Shown: in pieces, positions 1 through 8,604 of the stretch
Position numbering within the stretch: the stretch's first letter is position 1
Layout: every line of letters begins with the position of its first letter
NCBI GenBank assembly: GCA_016869975.1
Contig: VGCZ01000004.1
Span: 1 to 64,000 of the forward strand
Direction: 5' to 3'
From: Alphaproteobacteria bacterium
GTDB lineage: Bacteria > Pseudomonadota > Alphaproteobacteria > Reyranellales > Reyranellaceae
Length of the DNA: 64,000 bases
The notes under the pieces: generated by a model
Databases searched by the model: none
Told to the model about the DNA's origin: nothing
Seen by the model: only the letters and a program-made list of their open reading frames with translations
Program-made: the position numbers and the translations under genes

Positions 1-13
1 GGGGGACAACGCC

Positions 14-1813
14 ATGACGCCCGTCGTGTTCGAGGGCTGCACCGGCTGGCTGCATTCGGCCGCGGGCAATCGCGGGGTGATCATCTGCGCCGCACAGGGT
101 TACGAGGAGCTGTGCACGCATCGCCCGATGCGCGGCCTGGCCGAGCGCTTCGCCGAAGCCGGTCTGCCGACCCTGCGCTTCGACTATCCCGGCACCGGCG
201 ACTCGATGGGCGACGAGCACGATCCCGCGCGCGTACGGGCCTGGCTCGAGTCGATCCAAGGCGCTTCGCGTTACCTGCGCGAACAGGTCGGCGTCGAGGA
301 GATCGCCATCGTCGGATTGCGCATCGGCGCCTTGCTCGGCGCCATCGCTGCGGAGGAGCTCGGTGACGTCGACGCCCTGGTGCTGATGGCACCGCCGGTC
401 TCGGGCCGCGGCTATGTGCGCGAGATCCAGGCCCTATCGTCCGTGTTCATGCCGACGCCCGAGGGCGCGCCGCCGCCGGCCGATCCCGATACCCTACAGG
501 CTACCGGCTTCCTGCTGTCGGCCTCGACCGTCTCCGACCTCAAAGCGCTCAACCTCCAGAAGCTGGCGCGCCGCCCGGCGAAGCGCGTGATGCTGCTGCA
601 TCGCCCCGACGCGCCGCCGGAGGCGACGCTGGCCGCTCGCCTGCGAGACCTCGGCGCCACGGTCGATGACATGACGTTCGATGGCTTCAAGGAACTGATG
701 ACGGAGGTGTGCTATGGCCAAAGCCTGCCGCTCGCCTTGTTCGAACGCCTCACCCGATGGCTGGCGCAGGGCGCGAAGACGGCAGATCGCCCCGTTGTTC
801 CGGCCGGCGCCGCGCGCTTGACGCTCGACGCCGTCGATGAGGAGGCGGTGACATTCGGTGACGCCAACAAGCTTTTCGGCGTGCTCTGCCGGCCTCTCGC
901 GCCCCGCCGCGAGGGCGCCACGCCCACGGTGCTGTTTCTCAATACCGGCCATCACCACCATGTTGGCTTCGGCCGCATGGCCGTGACCATGGCGCGCCGG
1001 CTGGCGGCCGACGGTATCCCGTCCCTGCGCTTCGATGTCGCCGGGCTGGGTGACAGCGGCGTCACGTCGGGCCGGGCTGAGGGCACGATCTACTCGACCG
1101 AATCCTGCGCCGACGTCAGCGCCGCCATCTCGATGCTCGAAGCGCGCGGCTACCACGCCCCTGTGGTGTTCGGCCATTGCTCGGGCGCCCATATGGCCTT
1201 TCACGCGACGCTCCGCGACGATCGGATCGCCGCACAGATGCTGATCAACCTCCAGGTCTTCATCTGGGGCGAGAATGATACGCTTGAGACCGTGATCCGC
1301 GCGCGCCGCCGAAGCGGTCGCGAGCTCCTCACCGACGCTTGGCGTGCGATCCGCCAACCCGAGATCTGGTCCCGCCTGCTCCGCGGCGAGCGCCGCGACC
1401 GCGAGGTGGCGCGCGCTCTGGTCGGCCGTGCCGTCCGTATCGCGCGCGACAAGCTGGCGCATGTCGGCAACCGGTTGCTCGGCGCCCGCGTGCCGATCAG
1501 CCCGGTCGAGGGTTGGTTCCGCGCAGTCGACGCACGCGGCGCGCGCACCTTGCTGGTCTACAGTGCCGGCGATGACGGGCTGATCGAGCGCGACCTGCAT
1601 CTCGGCGCGGGCGGCCGCGCGCTCGCCGCCCTGCCGACGGTGCAGACCCGCATTCTCCCGAGCGCCGACCACGTGCTCTCCACGCGCGACGCGCAGGAAC
1701 GGGTCTTGGCGATGTTGGCGGGCTTCCTGGCTGAGTTGCCAGCCAGGCCAGCGGCGGGCCAGACATATCGGCAGCAGCCGAACACGGCGACGCCACGCCT
1801 AGCCGCCGAATAA
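14..1813 (+). CDS. Fused two-domain alpha/beta hydrolase
   Basis: 599 aa with two consecutive alpha/beta-hydrolase domains (about residues 1-265 and 275-580). Each carries the RFDxxGxGDS-type oxyanion/turn motif (RFDYPGTGDS and RFDVAGLGDS). The nucleophile elbow is GLRIG (Arg103 at the usual Ser position) in the first domain and GHCSG (Cys389) in the second. From memory these resemble exosortase A-associated hydrolases type 2 (GLRxGALLA) and type 1 (Cys elbow), normally two separate genes; here they appear joined. A His-rich turn (NTGHHHH) precedes the second domain, as in type 1 proteins. No exosortase gene is in the window. The ATG at 14 follows a purine-rich GGGGGAC, but the frame is open to the window edge, so a longer start cannot be excluded. 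The substrate is unknown; esterase, thioesterase or acyltransferase activity is possible. Confidence 0.75.
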   Translation: MTPVVFEGCTGWLHSAAGNRGVIICAAQGYEELCTHRPMRGLAERFAEAGLPTLRFDYPGTGDSMGDEHDPARVRAWLESIQGASRYLREQVGVEEIAIVGLRIGALLGAIAAEELGDVDALVLMAPPVSGRGYVREIQALSSVFMPTPEGAPPPADPDTLQATGFLLSASTVSDLKALNLQKLARRPAKRVMLLHRPDAPPEATLAARLRDLGATVDDMTFDGFKELMTEVCYGQSLPLALFERLTRWLAQGAKTADRPVVPAGAARLTLDAVDEEAVTFGDANKLFGVLCRPLAPRREGATPTVLFLNTGHHHHVGFGRMAVTMARRLAADGIPSLRFDVAGLGDSGVTSGRAEGTIYSTESCADVSAAISMLEARGYHAPVVFGHCSGAHMAFHATLRDDRIAAQMLINLQVFIWGENDTLETVIRARRRSGRELLTDAWRAIRQPEIWSRLLRGERRDREVARALVGRAVRIARDKLAHVGNRLLGARVPISPVEGWFRAVDARGARTLLVYSAGDDGLIERDLHLGAGGRALAALPTVQTRILPSADHVLSTRDAQERVLAMLAGFLAELPARPAAGQTYRQQPNTATPRLAAE

Positions 1814-1831
1814 TCTGCTATACCCGAGACC

Positions 1832-1990
1832 ATGTCCCGGGTGCTCATCGCTGTCCTGGCTGTCGCCACCGTGCTGGCCGCCGCCGTGCTTGGCTACCTC
1901 CTGCACAAGAGCGCGCAGGAACTCGCCCAGCCCAACCCCGCGCGCGCCAAGGTCGTGTTCCCTTACCCCGAGGTCGTCCGCGACCAGTAA
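1832..1990 (+). CDS. Small single-pass membrane protein, unknown function
   Basis: 52-aa reading frame starting 18 nt after the double hydrolase on the same strand. Residues 4-24 form one hydrophobic helix (VLIAVLAVATVLAAAVLGYLL), followed by a short polar tail rich in Pro and Ala. It may be a membrane anchor or signal-anchor peptide cotranscribed with the hydrolase. No family is recognised. Support is the transmembrane-like N-terminus, the close spacing and the fit to the space before the convergent gene; the upstream Shine-Dalgarno is weak. Confidence 0.5.
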   Translation: MSRVLIAVLAVATVLAAAVLGYLLHKSAQELAQPNPARAKVVFPYPEVVRDQ

Positions 1991-2021
1991 TGTGTCCCTT
2001 ATCACTGGCGAAGGTAGAGCA

Positions 2022-3848
2022 TCAGCTCAACGCGCCGCGTAGCAGAGCGGCGTAGAGGCGATCGCGTAGGCCGCCAGGCTGGGCCAGCGCCATGCGCTCG
2101 ATACAGGCCTCAAAGTCGGGCGTGCGAGTGGCGCGCAGACCTCGCCACGCCAGATCGGCCAGCGCCAGCGGCGAGGCGCTGGCGGCCTTCAGACGCTGCA
2201 ACGCCGGGATCAGGCGCTGCTCGACTGCTGTGAAGTCCGTGCCGAAGGGAAACGCCGGCAGCAGGCCGCGGTCTCGCGCCGGCTTCAGCGCGCGCTCGAT
2301 CCGCTCGGGCGTGTTGTTGCGGAAGGCGGCGGGGATCTCGTAGGTCGACGCGATCTTGCCGGCGCTCCGGGCTTGGCGCAGCAGCTCGGCCTGGAAACGC
2401 GAATCGGTGATGGCGAGCATCGCCGCAACACACTCCGCGTCGGCCTTGCCGCGCAGATCGGCGACGCCGTACTCGGTGACGAAGATGTCGCGCAGGTGGC
2501 GCGGGATGGTGGTGTGACCGTAGTTCCAGACGATGTTGGAGACGGTCTTGCCGGCCAGGTCGCGCGTGGCGCTCAGAGTCAGGATCGAGCGCGCGCCGTC
2601 GAGCGCGAAGGCCTGGGCGACGAAATTGTACTGGCCGCCCACGCCGCTGACGACGCGGCCATCCTCCAGCGCGTCGGAGATCGCCGCGCCCAGCGCTGTG
2701 GCCATCAGCGCGTTGTTGACGAAGCGGCCATGCGCGCGCGCCGCGCGCTTGGCCGCCGTATCGCCGGAGAGGTCGTTGGGAAAGGTCACCGCCGTCATGG
2801 CGATGCGTGCACGCTCAGCGTCGCTCATGTCGCGCAACGCGGCATAGAAGTCGCGCGGGCCGAGGAAAAACGCGGCATGCAGCGCCACGCCGTCGATCTC
2901 GCGCTTCAGGATGCCGGCGCGCATGAGATGCAGGAAGCCGTCGACGAACATCTCGCTGCAGCCGTAAAGGCCGATGTCGAACGGCTCCAGCTCGCGCGGG
3001 AGGGCATGCTCTGCCGGCGTCAGCGTGCCCACGACCTCGCGATACGCCGCGTTGTCGCGCTGCCGCAGGCAGAGCGCATGGGTGACCCCGTCGCCGACCG
3101 AGCCGATGCCGATCTGCAGGGTACCGCCGTCGCGGATCAGCCGCGCGACGTGGAAACCCATGGCGAAGTCGGCTGAACCCAGCGGCGCCTTGGGCGGCGC
3201 GAACAGCGTGAAGGATCCTTCACGCGCCTCGAGCAGATGGGCGAAGGCGTCGGCGCCGATCTCAGCGTCGCCGCCCATGAACGGCAGGTGCTCGTTGACC
3301 TCGCCAACAAAGACGAAGTCGGGATCGCCGCCGCGCGCCTTCAAGAGATCGAGCGTCAGGTCGGGATTGCAGCTCAGGCTGAAACGATCACCGCGGCGCG
3401 CCACGAGCTGGGCGGCGACGTTGACGCCGCAATCCACCAGATAGCGACCGACATGGGTGTAATTGGCGGAGATGTAGTCCCTCTGCGCGACCTCGACGCC
3501 CAGCCAGCGGCCGGCGAGCATGAAGAACTCGTGCACGGTGACGTTGGCCGGCAACTTGCCGGCACGACGATCGCTGGCATAGTCGAGCGCGACATAGCCG
3601 CCGAAGACGCGCTCGACGACCGGCGCCAGAAAGCGGCGTTCCATGTCGCTGCCGGGGCGCGGCACTTCCAGCGACAGCGCGGTGAAGATGGTGAGGCTGA
3701 GCGAGGCATCGGCACGCGCGCGGGCATAGAGCGCATTGGCGATACGGTTGGCCTTGCCCAACCCCAGCGGCAGGGCGAGCACGATCCTCTTGCCGACGCG
3801 CGCGATGATGGCGTCGACGATGGCTTCGGCGTTGTCGTGGATCACCAT
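2022..3848 (-). CDS. Acetyl-CoA hydrolase/CoA-transferase family protein
   Basis: 608 aa. It transfers CoA between acyl-CoA and a carboxylate, or hydrolyses acyl-CoA. Family marks seen are LQIGIGSVGDGVTHAL in the middle and, in the C-terminal half, SGVGGQYNFVAQA and VTEYGVADLRGKADAE, all typical of the acetyl-CoA hydrolase/4-hydroxybutyrate CoA-transferase family. The protein is longer than the usual 430-500 aa and has an insert in the N-terminal half. I use the ATG at 3848 (MVIHDNAEA), although the frame stays open to 3977. The ATG at 3848 overlaps the TGA of the upstream DCC gene by 7 nt (ATGGTGA), which indicates translational coupling and argues against the longer start. The acyl group is not predictable. 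Confidence 0.8.
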   Translation of the reverse strand: MVIHDNAEAIVDAIIARVGKRIVLALPLGLGKANRIANALYARARADASLSLTIFTALSLEVPRPGSDMERRFLAPVVERVFGGYVALDYASDRRAGKLPANVTVHEFFMLAGRWLGVEVAQRDYISANYTHVGRYLVDCGVNVAAQLVARRGDRFSLSCNPDLTLDLLKARGGDPDFVFVGEVNEHLPFMGGDAEIGADAFAHLLEAREGSFTLFAPPKAPLGSADFAMGFHVARLIRDGGTLQIGIGSVGDGVTHALCLRQRDNAAYREVVGTLTPAEHALPRELEPFDIGLYGCSEMFVDGFLHLMRAGILKREIDGVALHAAFFLGPRDFYAALRDMSDAERARIAMTAVTFPNDLSGDTAAKRAARAHGRFVNNALMATALGAAISDALEDGRVVSGVGGQYNFVAQAFALDGARSILTLSATRDLAGKTVSNIVWNYGHTTIPRHLRDIFVTEYGVADLRGKADAECVAAMLAITDSRFQAELLRQARSAGKIASTYEIPAAFRNNTPERIERALKPARDRGLLPAFPFGTDFTAVEQRLIPALQRLKAASASPLALADLAWRGLRATRTPDFEACIERMALAQPGGLRDRLYAALLRGALS

Positions 3849-4210
3849 CGGCCCTTCGCCCTGTTGCGCCGGTAGAGCCAGCGCGCGAAGAGATTGTACG
3901 CGAGCTGGCCAAGCTGGCGCAGGCCGGGCAGTCGCGCCAGCGCGCCCAGCCAGCGCTGCCCCCTCGTGCGCGACCACAGCCGCTCGAAGGCGTCGACTCC
4001 GACACCGATCGAACCGTCAGCCTCCTTGACATGCAGCCGCTCGCGGATTGCCTCCAGCGGCGCGCCAACCTCCGCAGCGCGCTCCGGCTGGCTGTGTACG
4101 TCGATCCATTCGACATCGGTGGCGCCGCAGGCTTGCATGCGCTCGCGCTGCCCCTCGATCCCGGCGCGGCACACCGGACAGGCGCTGTTGTAGTAGACCT
4201 TGGCGGTCAT
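3842..4210 (-). CDS. DUF393 / thiol-disulfide oxidoreductase DCC family protein
   Basis: 122 aa with the N-terminal beta strand and Cys pair of the DCC family (YYNSACPVCRAGI, CxxC at residues 11-14), then a short thioredoxin-like region with a WIDVHS segment and a basic C-terminus. Family members are small redox-like proteins of unsettled function. It overlaps the following CoA hydrolase/transferase by 7 nt, so the two are probably made together. Upstream lies a full-length hairpin repeat. Confidence 0.8.
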   Translation of the reverse strand: MTAKVYYNSACPVCRAGIEGQRERMQACGATDVEWIDVHSQPERAAEVGAPLEAIRERLHVKEADGSIGVGVDAFERLWSRTRGQRWLGALARLPGLRQLGQLAYNLFARWLYRRNRAKGRW

Positions 4211-4250
4211 GCGCCGACGTTACCGGGCGAAATAGGCCGGAGCGACCCTC

Positions 4251-4319
4251 CTGTCATTCCGAGCGCGGCGAGGAATCTTGGTGAGAACACTGGATTCCTC
4301 GCTGTGCTCGGAATGACAG
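4251..4319. repeat. Family A intergenic hairpin repeat, full length
   Basis: Two inverted arms, CTGTCATTCCGAGCG...AGGAATC (4251-4277) and GATTCCTCGCTGTGCTCGG...ACAG (4293-4319), around a 15-nt loop. They would form a long hairpin. Related copies lie near 8553, 10226, 21814, 27149, 32687, 37258 and 47163, always between genes. Confidence 0.9.
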
Positions 4320-4344
4320 GAAACACTCGCCTGCATACGGCGCG

Positions 4345-5424
4345 TTACCGCCACGGCTCGACCAGGACCTTGGTGTGGCGTTCGGGGTTGCCGAGTTCCG
4401 CGAAGGCGTTCCTGACACCATCGACGCCGACCTTGCCGGTGATCAGCGGCGCCACGTCGACCTGGCCCTCGGCGATCAGCCGCAGCGAACGGGCGAACTC
4501 CTCAGGCGTGTAGCCCAGCACGTACTGGACGTTGAGCTCCTTGCTGATGCCAAACATCGGCTCGGTCCGGTCGGGTTCCATGCAGACGCCGACCACGACG
4601 ATGCGCGCACCGCGCGGCACGCCCTCGAAAATCTGTTGCAGGACGCCGGGCACGCCGACGCATTCGAAGACGAGCGCCGGCTTGGTCAGCACCTGGCTGC
4701 CCATGATCGGCGCCACGGGCTTGGCGTCGGCCGGCAGCGCCGCGTGCCGGGCCCAGGCCGTGTGCGCCGAGCCTTCCGCGGGATCGACGACGATGTCGGC
4801 GCCCATCTTCCGCGCCAGCTCCCGCCGCGTCGGTGAATAATCGGCGGCGACGATCGGCCCGATCTTCTTCAGCTTCAGCGCCGCGATCACTGCCAGGCCG
4901 ACGGGGCCACAGCCGATCACCAAGGGCACCTCGTCGCCGGTGATGCGCGCCATCTCCACGGCATGCACACCCACCGCCAGCGGCTCGGTCAGCGCCGCGA
5001 GGTCGGTCGACAGCCCGTTGGGCACCGGGATGAGGAACGACTCGGTGAGCACCATGCGCTCGCCATAGCCGCCGGGGAAATCGTTGGAGTAGCCGACGCC
5101 GGTGATGCCGTCGGGAACGCGCATCACAGGGATCGAGCACACCCGCGTGCCAGGCTTGAGCGCTTTGGTGGTGCGCGGCCCGTAGTCGATCACCTCGCAG
5201 ACGAACTCGTGGCCGAAGACGACGTCGCGCTTCAGGTCAAAGCGCGGCTTGCCGGTCATGCGCACGCTGACATCGACCATGTGATGTGCGTGCTTGGCCG
5301 CATGCAGGTCGGAGCCGCAGATGCCGCAGGCCAAGGTCTTGACCAGCACCTGGCCATCCGTCGGCACCGGATCGGCGAGTTCGCCGGCGACGATGTCACC
5401 GTCGCGGAAGATGGCGGCACGCAT
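4345..5424 (-). CDS. Zinc-dependent medium-chain alcohol dehydrogenase
   Basis: 359 aa NAD(P)-dependent dehydrogenase of the MDR superfamily. The catalytic zinc site is visible as CGICGSDLH (Cys at about residue 34) and GHEF (His near 71). The nucleotide-binding fold begins at VPLVIGCGPVGLAVIAALK. The four-Cys structural zinc loop is absent: the segment after GTRVCSIPVM has no Cys cluster. GGAGGGACC lies just upstream of the ATG. The gene is divergent from the gamma-glutamyltransferase-family gene, with 82 nt between starts. The substrate is probably an alcohol or polyol but is not predictable. Confidence 0.85.
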   Translation of the reverse strand: MRAAIFRDGDIVAGELADPVPTDGQVLVKTLACGICGSDLHAAKHAHHMVDVSVRMTGKPRFDLKRDVVFGHEFVCEVIDYGPRTTKALKPGTRVCSIPVMRVPDGITGVGYSNDFPGGYGERMVLTESFLIPVPNGLSTDLAALTEPLAVGVHAVEMARITGDEVPLVIGCGPVGLAVIAALKLKKIGPIVAADYSPTRRELARKMGADIVVDPAEGSAHTAWARHAALPADAKPVAPIMGSQVLTKPALVFECVGVPGVLQQIFEGVPRGARIVVVGVCMEPDRTEPMFGISKELNVQYVLGYTPEEFARSLRLIAEGQVDVAPLITGKVGVDGVRNAFAELGNPERHTKVLVEPWR

Positions 5425-5506
5425 GGCTGGTCCCTCCGTGAGATCGTTGCTTCACGCTAGCGCTGACTGCCATGCTCGGTCGACAAGGATCGGGGGAGAA
5501 TTTCGT

Positions 5507-7210
5507 ATGCCGCGACAGGATTGGCGCAAGCGCGCCGGTACGCCGTTCACGTGCGAGAAGCGGCCGGCCATGGGCACCAAGGGCATGGTGGTCACCAACC
5601 ACCCGCTGGCCTCGGCAGCCGGCGCGGAGATCCTGGCCGCGGGCGGCAATGCCTTCGACGCGGCGATCGCTTCGCTGTTCACGCTCAGCGTCGTCGAGCC
5701 GATGATGGTCGGCATATTCGGCGGCGGCATGGCGCATCTGCGTTTCGCCAACGGCAAGCACACAGTGATCGATGGCATGAGCACCGCGCCGCTGGCGGCG
5801 CGGCCCGACACCTATCGGCCGGTGTCGGACAAGATGCCCGACTACATGGAGACAGTAGGCCGCGAGAACGCTGTCGGCATCAAGTCTGTCGCGGCGCCGG
5901 GCAACCTCAAGGCGTGGTGCGAGATCCTCGCGCGCTTCGGCACCTTCTCGCTGGCCGACGTGATGGAGCCGGCGATCCGCCATGCCTCGCGCGGCTTCGC
6001 CGTCTCGGCCTATCTCCAGGAATGCGCCTCCGATGTCGCCGCTGACATGGCGCGCGACCGCGAGATCTCCAAGCTCTACCAGCCCGGCGGCAGGCCGATC
6101 CAGAAGGGCACGCGTCTGGTGCAAGGTGACTACGCCGAGACCCTGCGGACCATCGCCAGGAAAGGCCCCGGCGTGTTCTACGGCGGTGCGCTGGGCCGCG
6201 CCATCGTCGATCACTTCGCGCGCAAGGGCGGCCTGATCGCGATGCAGGATCTCACCGGCTTCAAGGTGATCGAGCGCAAGCCGGTGCGCGGCACGTATCG
6301 CGGTTTCGACATTGTGGGTCCGCCGCCGCCGACCTCGGGCGGCGTGCATGTCATTCAGATGCTCAACATTCTGGAGCACTACGATCTCGCCCGCCTGGGC
6401 TTCGGCACGCCGGACACGCTGCACCTGCTGGCCGAAGCGTTGAAGATCGCCTTCGCCGACCGCAACGCGGCCACCGCCGATCCGGCCTTCGTGAAGGTGC
6501 CGGTGGCAAAGCTGATCTCCAAGCGCTACGCCGACAACCGCCAGGCGCGTATCGACCTCAAGCGCGCGCAGGCCTGGCAGACCGGTCTGATCCGGCCGGA
6601 ATCGGCCAACACCACGCATCTCACCGTGGCCGATTCCTTCGGCAACGTGGCGGCGATGACGCAGACGATCAACAACCTGTTCGGCTCGCGCATCATCGTG
6701 CCGGGCACCGGCATCATCCCCAACAACTACATGAACCTGTTCGACCCGCATCCCGGCCACACCTTGTCGATCGCGCCGGGCAAGCGGGTGACCTCCTCGA
6801 TGTCGCCGCTGATGGCGCTGAAGGACGGCACGCTGCGCTACGCGCTGGGCCTGCCCGGTGGCCTGCGCATCTTCGGCTCGGCGATGCAGGCGCTGATCAA
6901 TCTGATCGACCACGGCATGTCGCTGCAGGAGGCGGTCGAGGCGCCGCGCGTTTGGACGCAGGGCGGCCCGGTCGAGGTCGAGAACGAGGTGCCGAAGACA
7001 GTGCGCGACGCGCTGGCCAGGCGCGGCCACGAGATGCTGCCGCTGCCGCATATCGGCGGCGGCATGAACGCCATCCAGTTCAACGACGACGGCTCGACAT
7101 TGGGTGCGGCCTGCTGGCGCGCCGACGGCGTGCCAATCGGCCTGGGCGGCGGCCCGGCCCGCCCCGGCACCCGCTTCTGGCCCGACAGGACACGGCCCAA
7201 GCCGCGATAG
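5507..7210 (+). CDS. Gamma-glutamyltransferase-family Ntn hydrolase
   Basis: 567 aa. It is made as a proenzyme cleaved before the nucleophile Thr369 in the conserved NTTHLTVAD motif (TTH), giving large and small subunits. Other family marks are GGNAFDAAIA near the N-terminus, PPPTSGGVHVIQMLN, and SSMSPLMAL...LPGG in the small subunit. No signal peptide is seen, so it is probably cytoplasmic. The start at 5507 has GGGGGAGAA upstream; the frame continues to 5294 but that stretch overlaps the divergent gene. Cytoplasmic members include oxamate amidohydrolase HpxW and cephalosporin acylases as well as GGT. Because hpxXYZ homologues lie at 58.9-60.9 kb, an HpxW-like role is worth considering. Confidence 0.85.
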   Translation: MPRQDWRKRAGTPFTCEKRPAMGTKGMVVTNHPLASAAGAEILAAGGNAFDAAIASLFTLSVVEPMMVGIFGGGMAHLRFANGKHTVIDGMSTAPLAARPDTYRPVSDKMPDYMETVGRENAVGIKSVAAPGNLKAWCEILARFGTFSLADVMEPAIRHASRGFAVSAYLQECASDVAADMARDREISKLYQPGGRPIQKGTRLVQGDYAETLRTIARKGPGVFYGGALGRAIVDHFARKGGLIAMQDLTGFKVIERKPVRGTYRGFDIVGPPPPTSGGVHVIQMLNILEHYDLARLGFGTPDTLHLLAEALKIAFADRNAATADPAFVKVPVAKLISKRYADNRQARIDLKRAQAWQTGLIRPESANTTHLTVADSFGNVAAMTQTINNLFGSRIIVPGTGIIPNNYMNLFDPHPGHTLSIAPGKRVTSSMSPLMALKDGTLRYALGLPGGLRIFGSAMQALINLIDHGMSLQEAVEAPRVWTQGGPVEVENEVPKTVRDALARRGHEMLPLPHIGGGMNAIQFNDDGSTLGAACWRADGVPIGLGGGPARPGTRFWPDRTRPKPR

Positions 7211-7212
7211 TT

Positions 7213-7238
7213 CCCTCTCCCCGCAAGCGGGGAGAGGG
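7213..7238. repeat. Family B hairpin repeat
   Basis: CCCTCTCCCCGC AA GCGGGGAGAGGG, a perfect 12-bp stem between the convergent ends of the GGT-family and MFS genes. It could act as a bidirectional barrier, but there is no T-tract on either side. Confidence 0.85.
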
Positions 7239-7241
7239 CGA

Positions 7242-8453
7242 TCAACGAACCCTCAGCTTCGCTGAGAGCGCGATGGTGAGCGCGAGGCCGACGAGCGCCA
7301 TGATCAGCACGGCGTCGCGCGGGCTCGACACGTCGGCCAGCACACCGGCGAGCAGCACGCCCAGCGGTCCTGTGCCGATGCACACGGTGACGATGCCCAT
7401 CAGGCGCGAGCGCATCTCGGGCGGCGCCTCGGTCAGCATCAGGGTGGATTGCATGTTGCTGAAGCCCGCGGTGCCCAGCCCGCCGAGCACCAGCACGGCG
7501 ACCGCCAGCCAGTAGGACGGCGAGATCGCCATCACCAGCAGCGCCACGAAGAACAGCGCCGAGCCGCCGACGAAGGTCAGACGCCGGTCGACGCGCACCA
7601 GGCCGGAGGCTAGCAGCATGCCGCCGGTCAGCGCGCCGATCGGCTCGGCGGCGGCCAGCACGCCGACCAGGGTTGGCGAGACCTTGAACTCGCCGCTACC
7701 GATCGGCGCGATCAGGCCCGAGTAACAGAAGGCGAAGGCGTTGACGACGATGGTGATGACGAAGACCAGCAGGATCAGCGCGTTGGTCCGCGCGAAGCGC
7801 AGGCCGGCGGCGATGTCGGTGAAGATGCCGCCCAGCGCCAGCTTGCGCGTCTCCTGCGCGTAGGCGAAGCCGAGTATGGCGCCGCCACAGATGAACTGGA
7901 CCGCCGAGGAGATGCCATAGGCGCCGGCCATGCCCAGCAGCTCGAAGGTCACGCCGCCGAGCAGCGGGCCGATCATGCGCGTGGCAGCGCCGGTCATCGA
8001 ATCGAGCGCGATCGCCGGCACCATGCGCGCCGGCCCGGCCGCCTCGCCCACCATGCGCCGGCGGGTCGGCATTTCGGTCGACCACATCGTGCCCGAGATG
8101 AAGCCGCCGACGACGATGTGCCAGAGCGCCAGCTGGCCGGTGGCGGCGAGGGTCGCGAGGATGGCCGAGATCGACGCCGGGATCAGCAGGGCGGCGAGGA
8201 AGACGTGCTTGCGGTTGACCGCCTCCGCCACCGCGCCGGCGAAGGCGCCGAACAGCAATTGCGGCAACTGGCGCGCGGCGGCCACGGCGGCGGCGGCGAG
8301 GCCCGAGCCGGTGACCTCGTAGGCGTACAGGCCGGCCGCGAGCAGCTCGAGCCAACGCATCGCGTTGGTGAAGCCGCCGGCCAGCCACAGCCGCACGAAA
8401 TCGCTGGATGACAGCAAATCGCGCGTCCGCCAGCGCTCCTCCTCACTTTTCAT
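7242..8453 (-). CDS. MFS transporter
   Basis: 403 aa with about 11-12 hydrophobic helices and a short soluble N-terminus (MKSEEERWRTRDLL). It resembles the enterobactin-exporter/TMEM-like MFS_3 branch: GGFTNAMRWLELLAAGLYAYEVTGS opens the first helix, and AVNRKHVF fits the loop between helices 2 and 3. The ATG at 8453 is preferred over the open frame to 8525 because AGTGAGGAGG-like purines and the helix pattern fit it. The substrate is unknown. It converges on the GGT-family gene with a hairpin between. Confidence 0.8.
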   Translation of the reverse strand: MKSEEERWRTRDLLSSSDFVRLWLAGGFTNAMRWLELLAAGLYAYEVTGSGLAAAAVAAARQLPQLLFGAFAGAVAEAVNRKHVFLAALLIPASISAILATLAATGQLALWHIVVGGFISGTMWSTEMPTRRRMVGEAAGPARMVPAIALDSMTGAATRMIGPLLGGVTFELLGMAGAYGISSAVQFICGGAILGFAYAQETRKLALGGIFTDIAAGLRFARTNALILLVFVITIVVNAFAFCYSGLIAPIGSGEFKVSPTLVGVLAAAEPIGALTGGMLLASGLVRVDRRLTFVGGSALFFVALLVMAISPSYWLAVAVLVLGGLGTAGFSNMQSTLMLTEAPPEMRSRLMGIVTVCIGTGPLGVLLAGVLADVSSPRDAVLIMALVGLALTIALSAKLRVR

Positions 8454-8552
8454 TGCCGCCGAGGCTAGCACGCCGCACGGCGGAACCGCGACATGGCGCC
8501 CATGCTCGGATCGCGCGACTCGCACGCCGCCGCCGCGCTAGGCTGCGCGTCA

Positions 8553-8583
8553 CTGTCATTCCTCGCTGCGCTCGGAATGACAG
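8553..8583. repeat. Family A hairpin repeat, miniature form
   Basis: CTGTCATTCC - TCGCTGCGCTC - GGAATGACAG: the outer 10-bp arms of the family A element with the inner part collapsed to one 11-nt segment. It lies 21 nt before the SDR start at 8605. Confidence 0.85.
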
Positions 8584-8604
8584 GAGTGGCGGGAGGAAAC
8601 AGCA

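Noticed and set aside
2373-3176. Long plus-strand open frame opposite the CoA hydrolase/transferase
   Set aside because: It is the antisense of a well-conserved protein, rich in Arg/Gly/Asp without domain pattern; high G+C keeps several frames open.
7213-7238. Family B hairpins as rho-independent terminators
   Set aside because: No T-run follows on either strand; kept as repeats.
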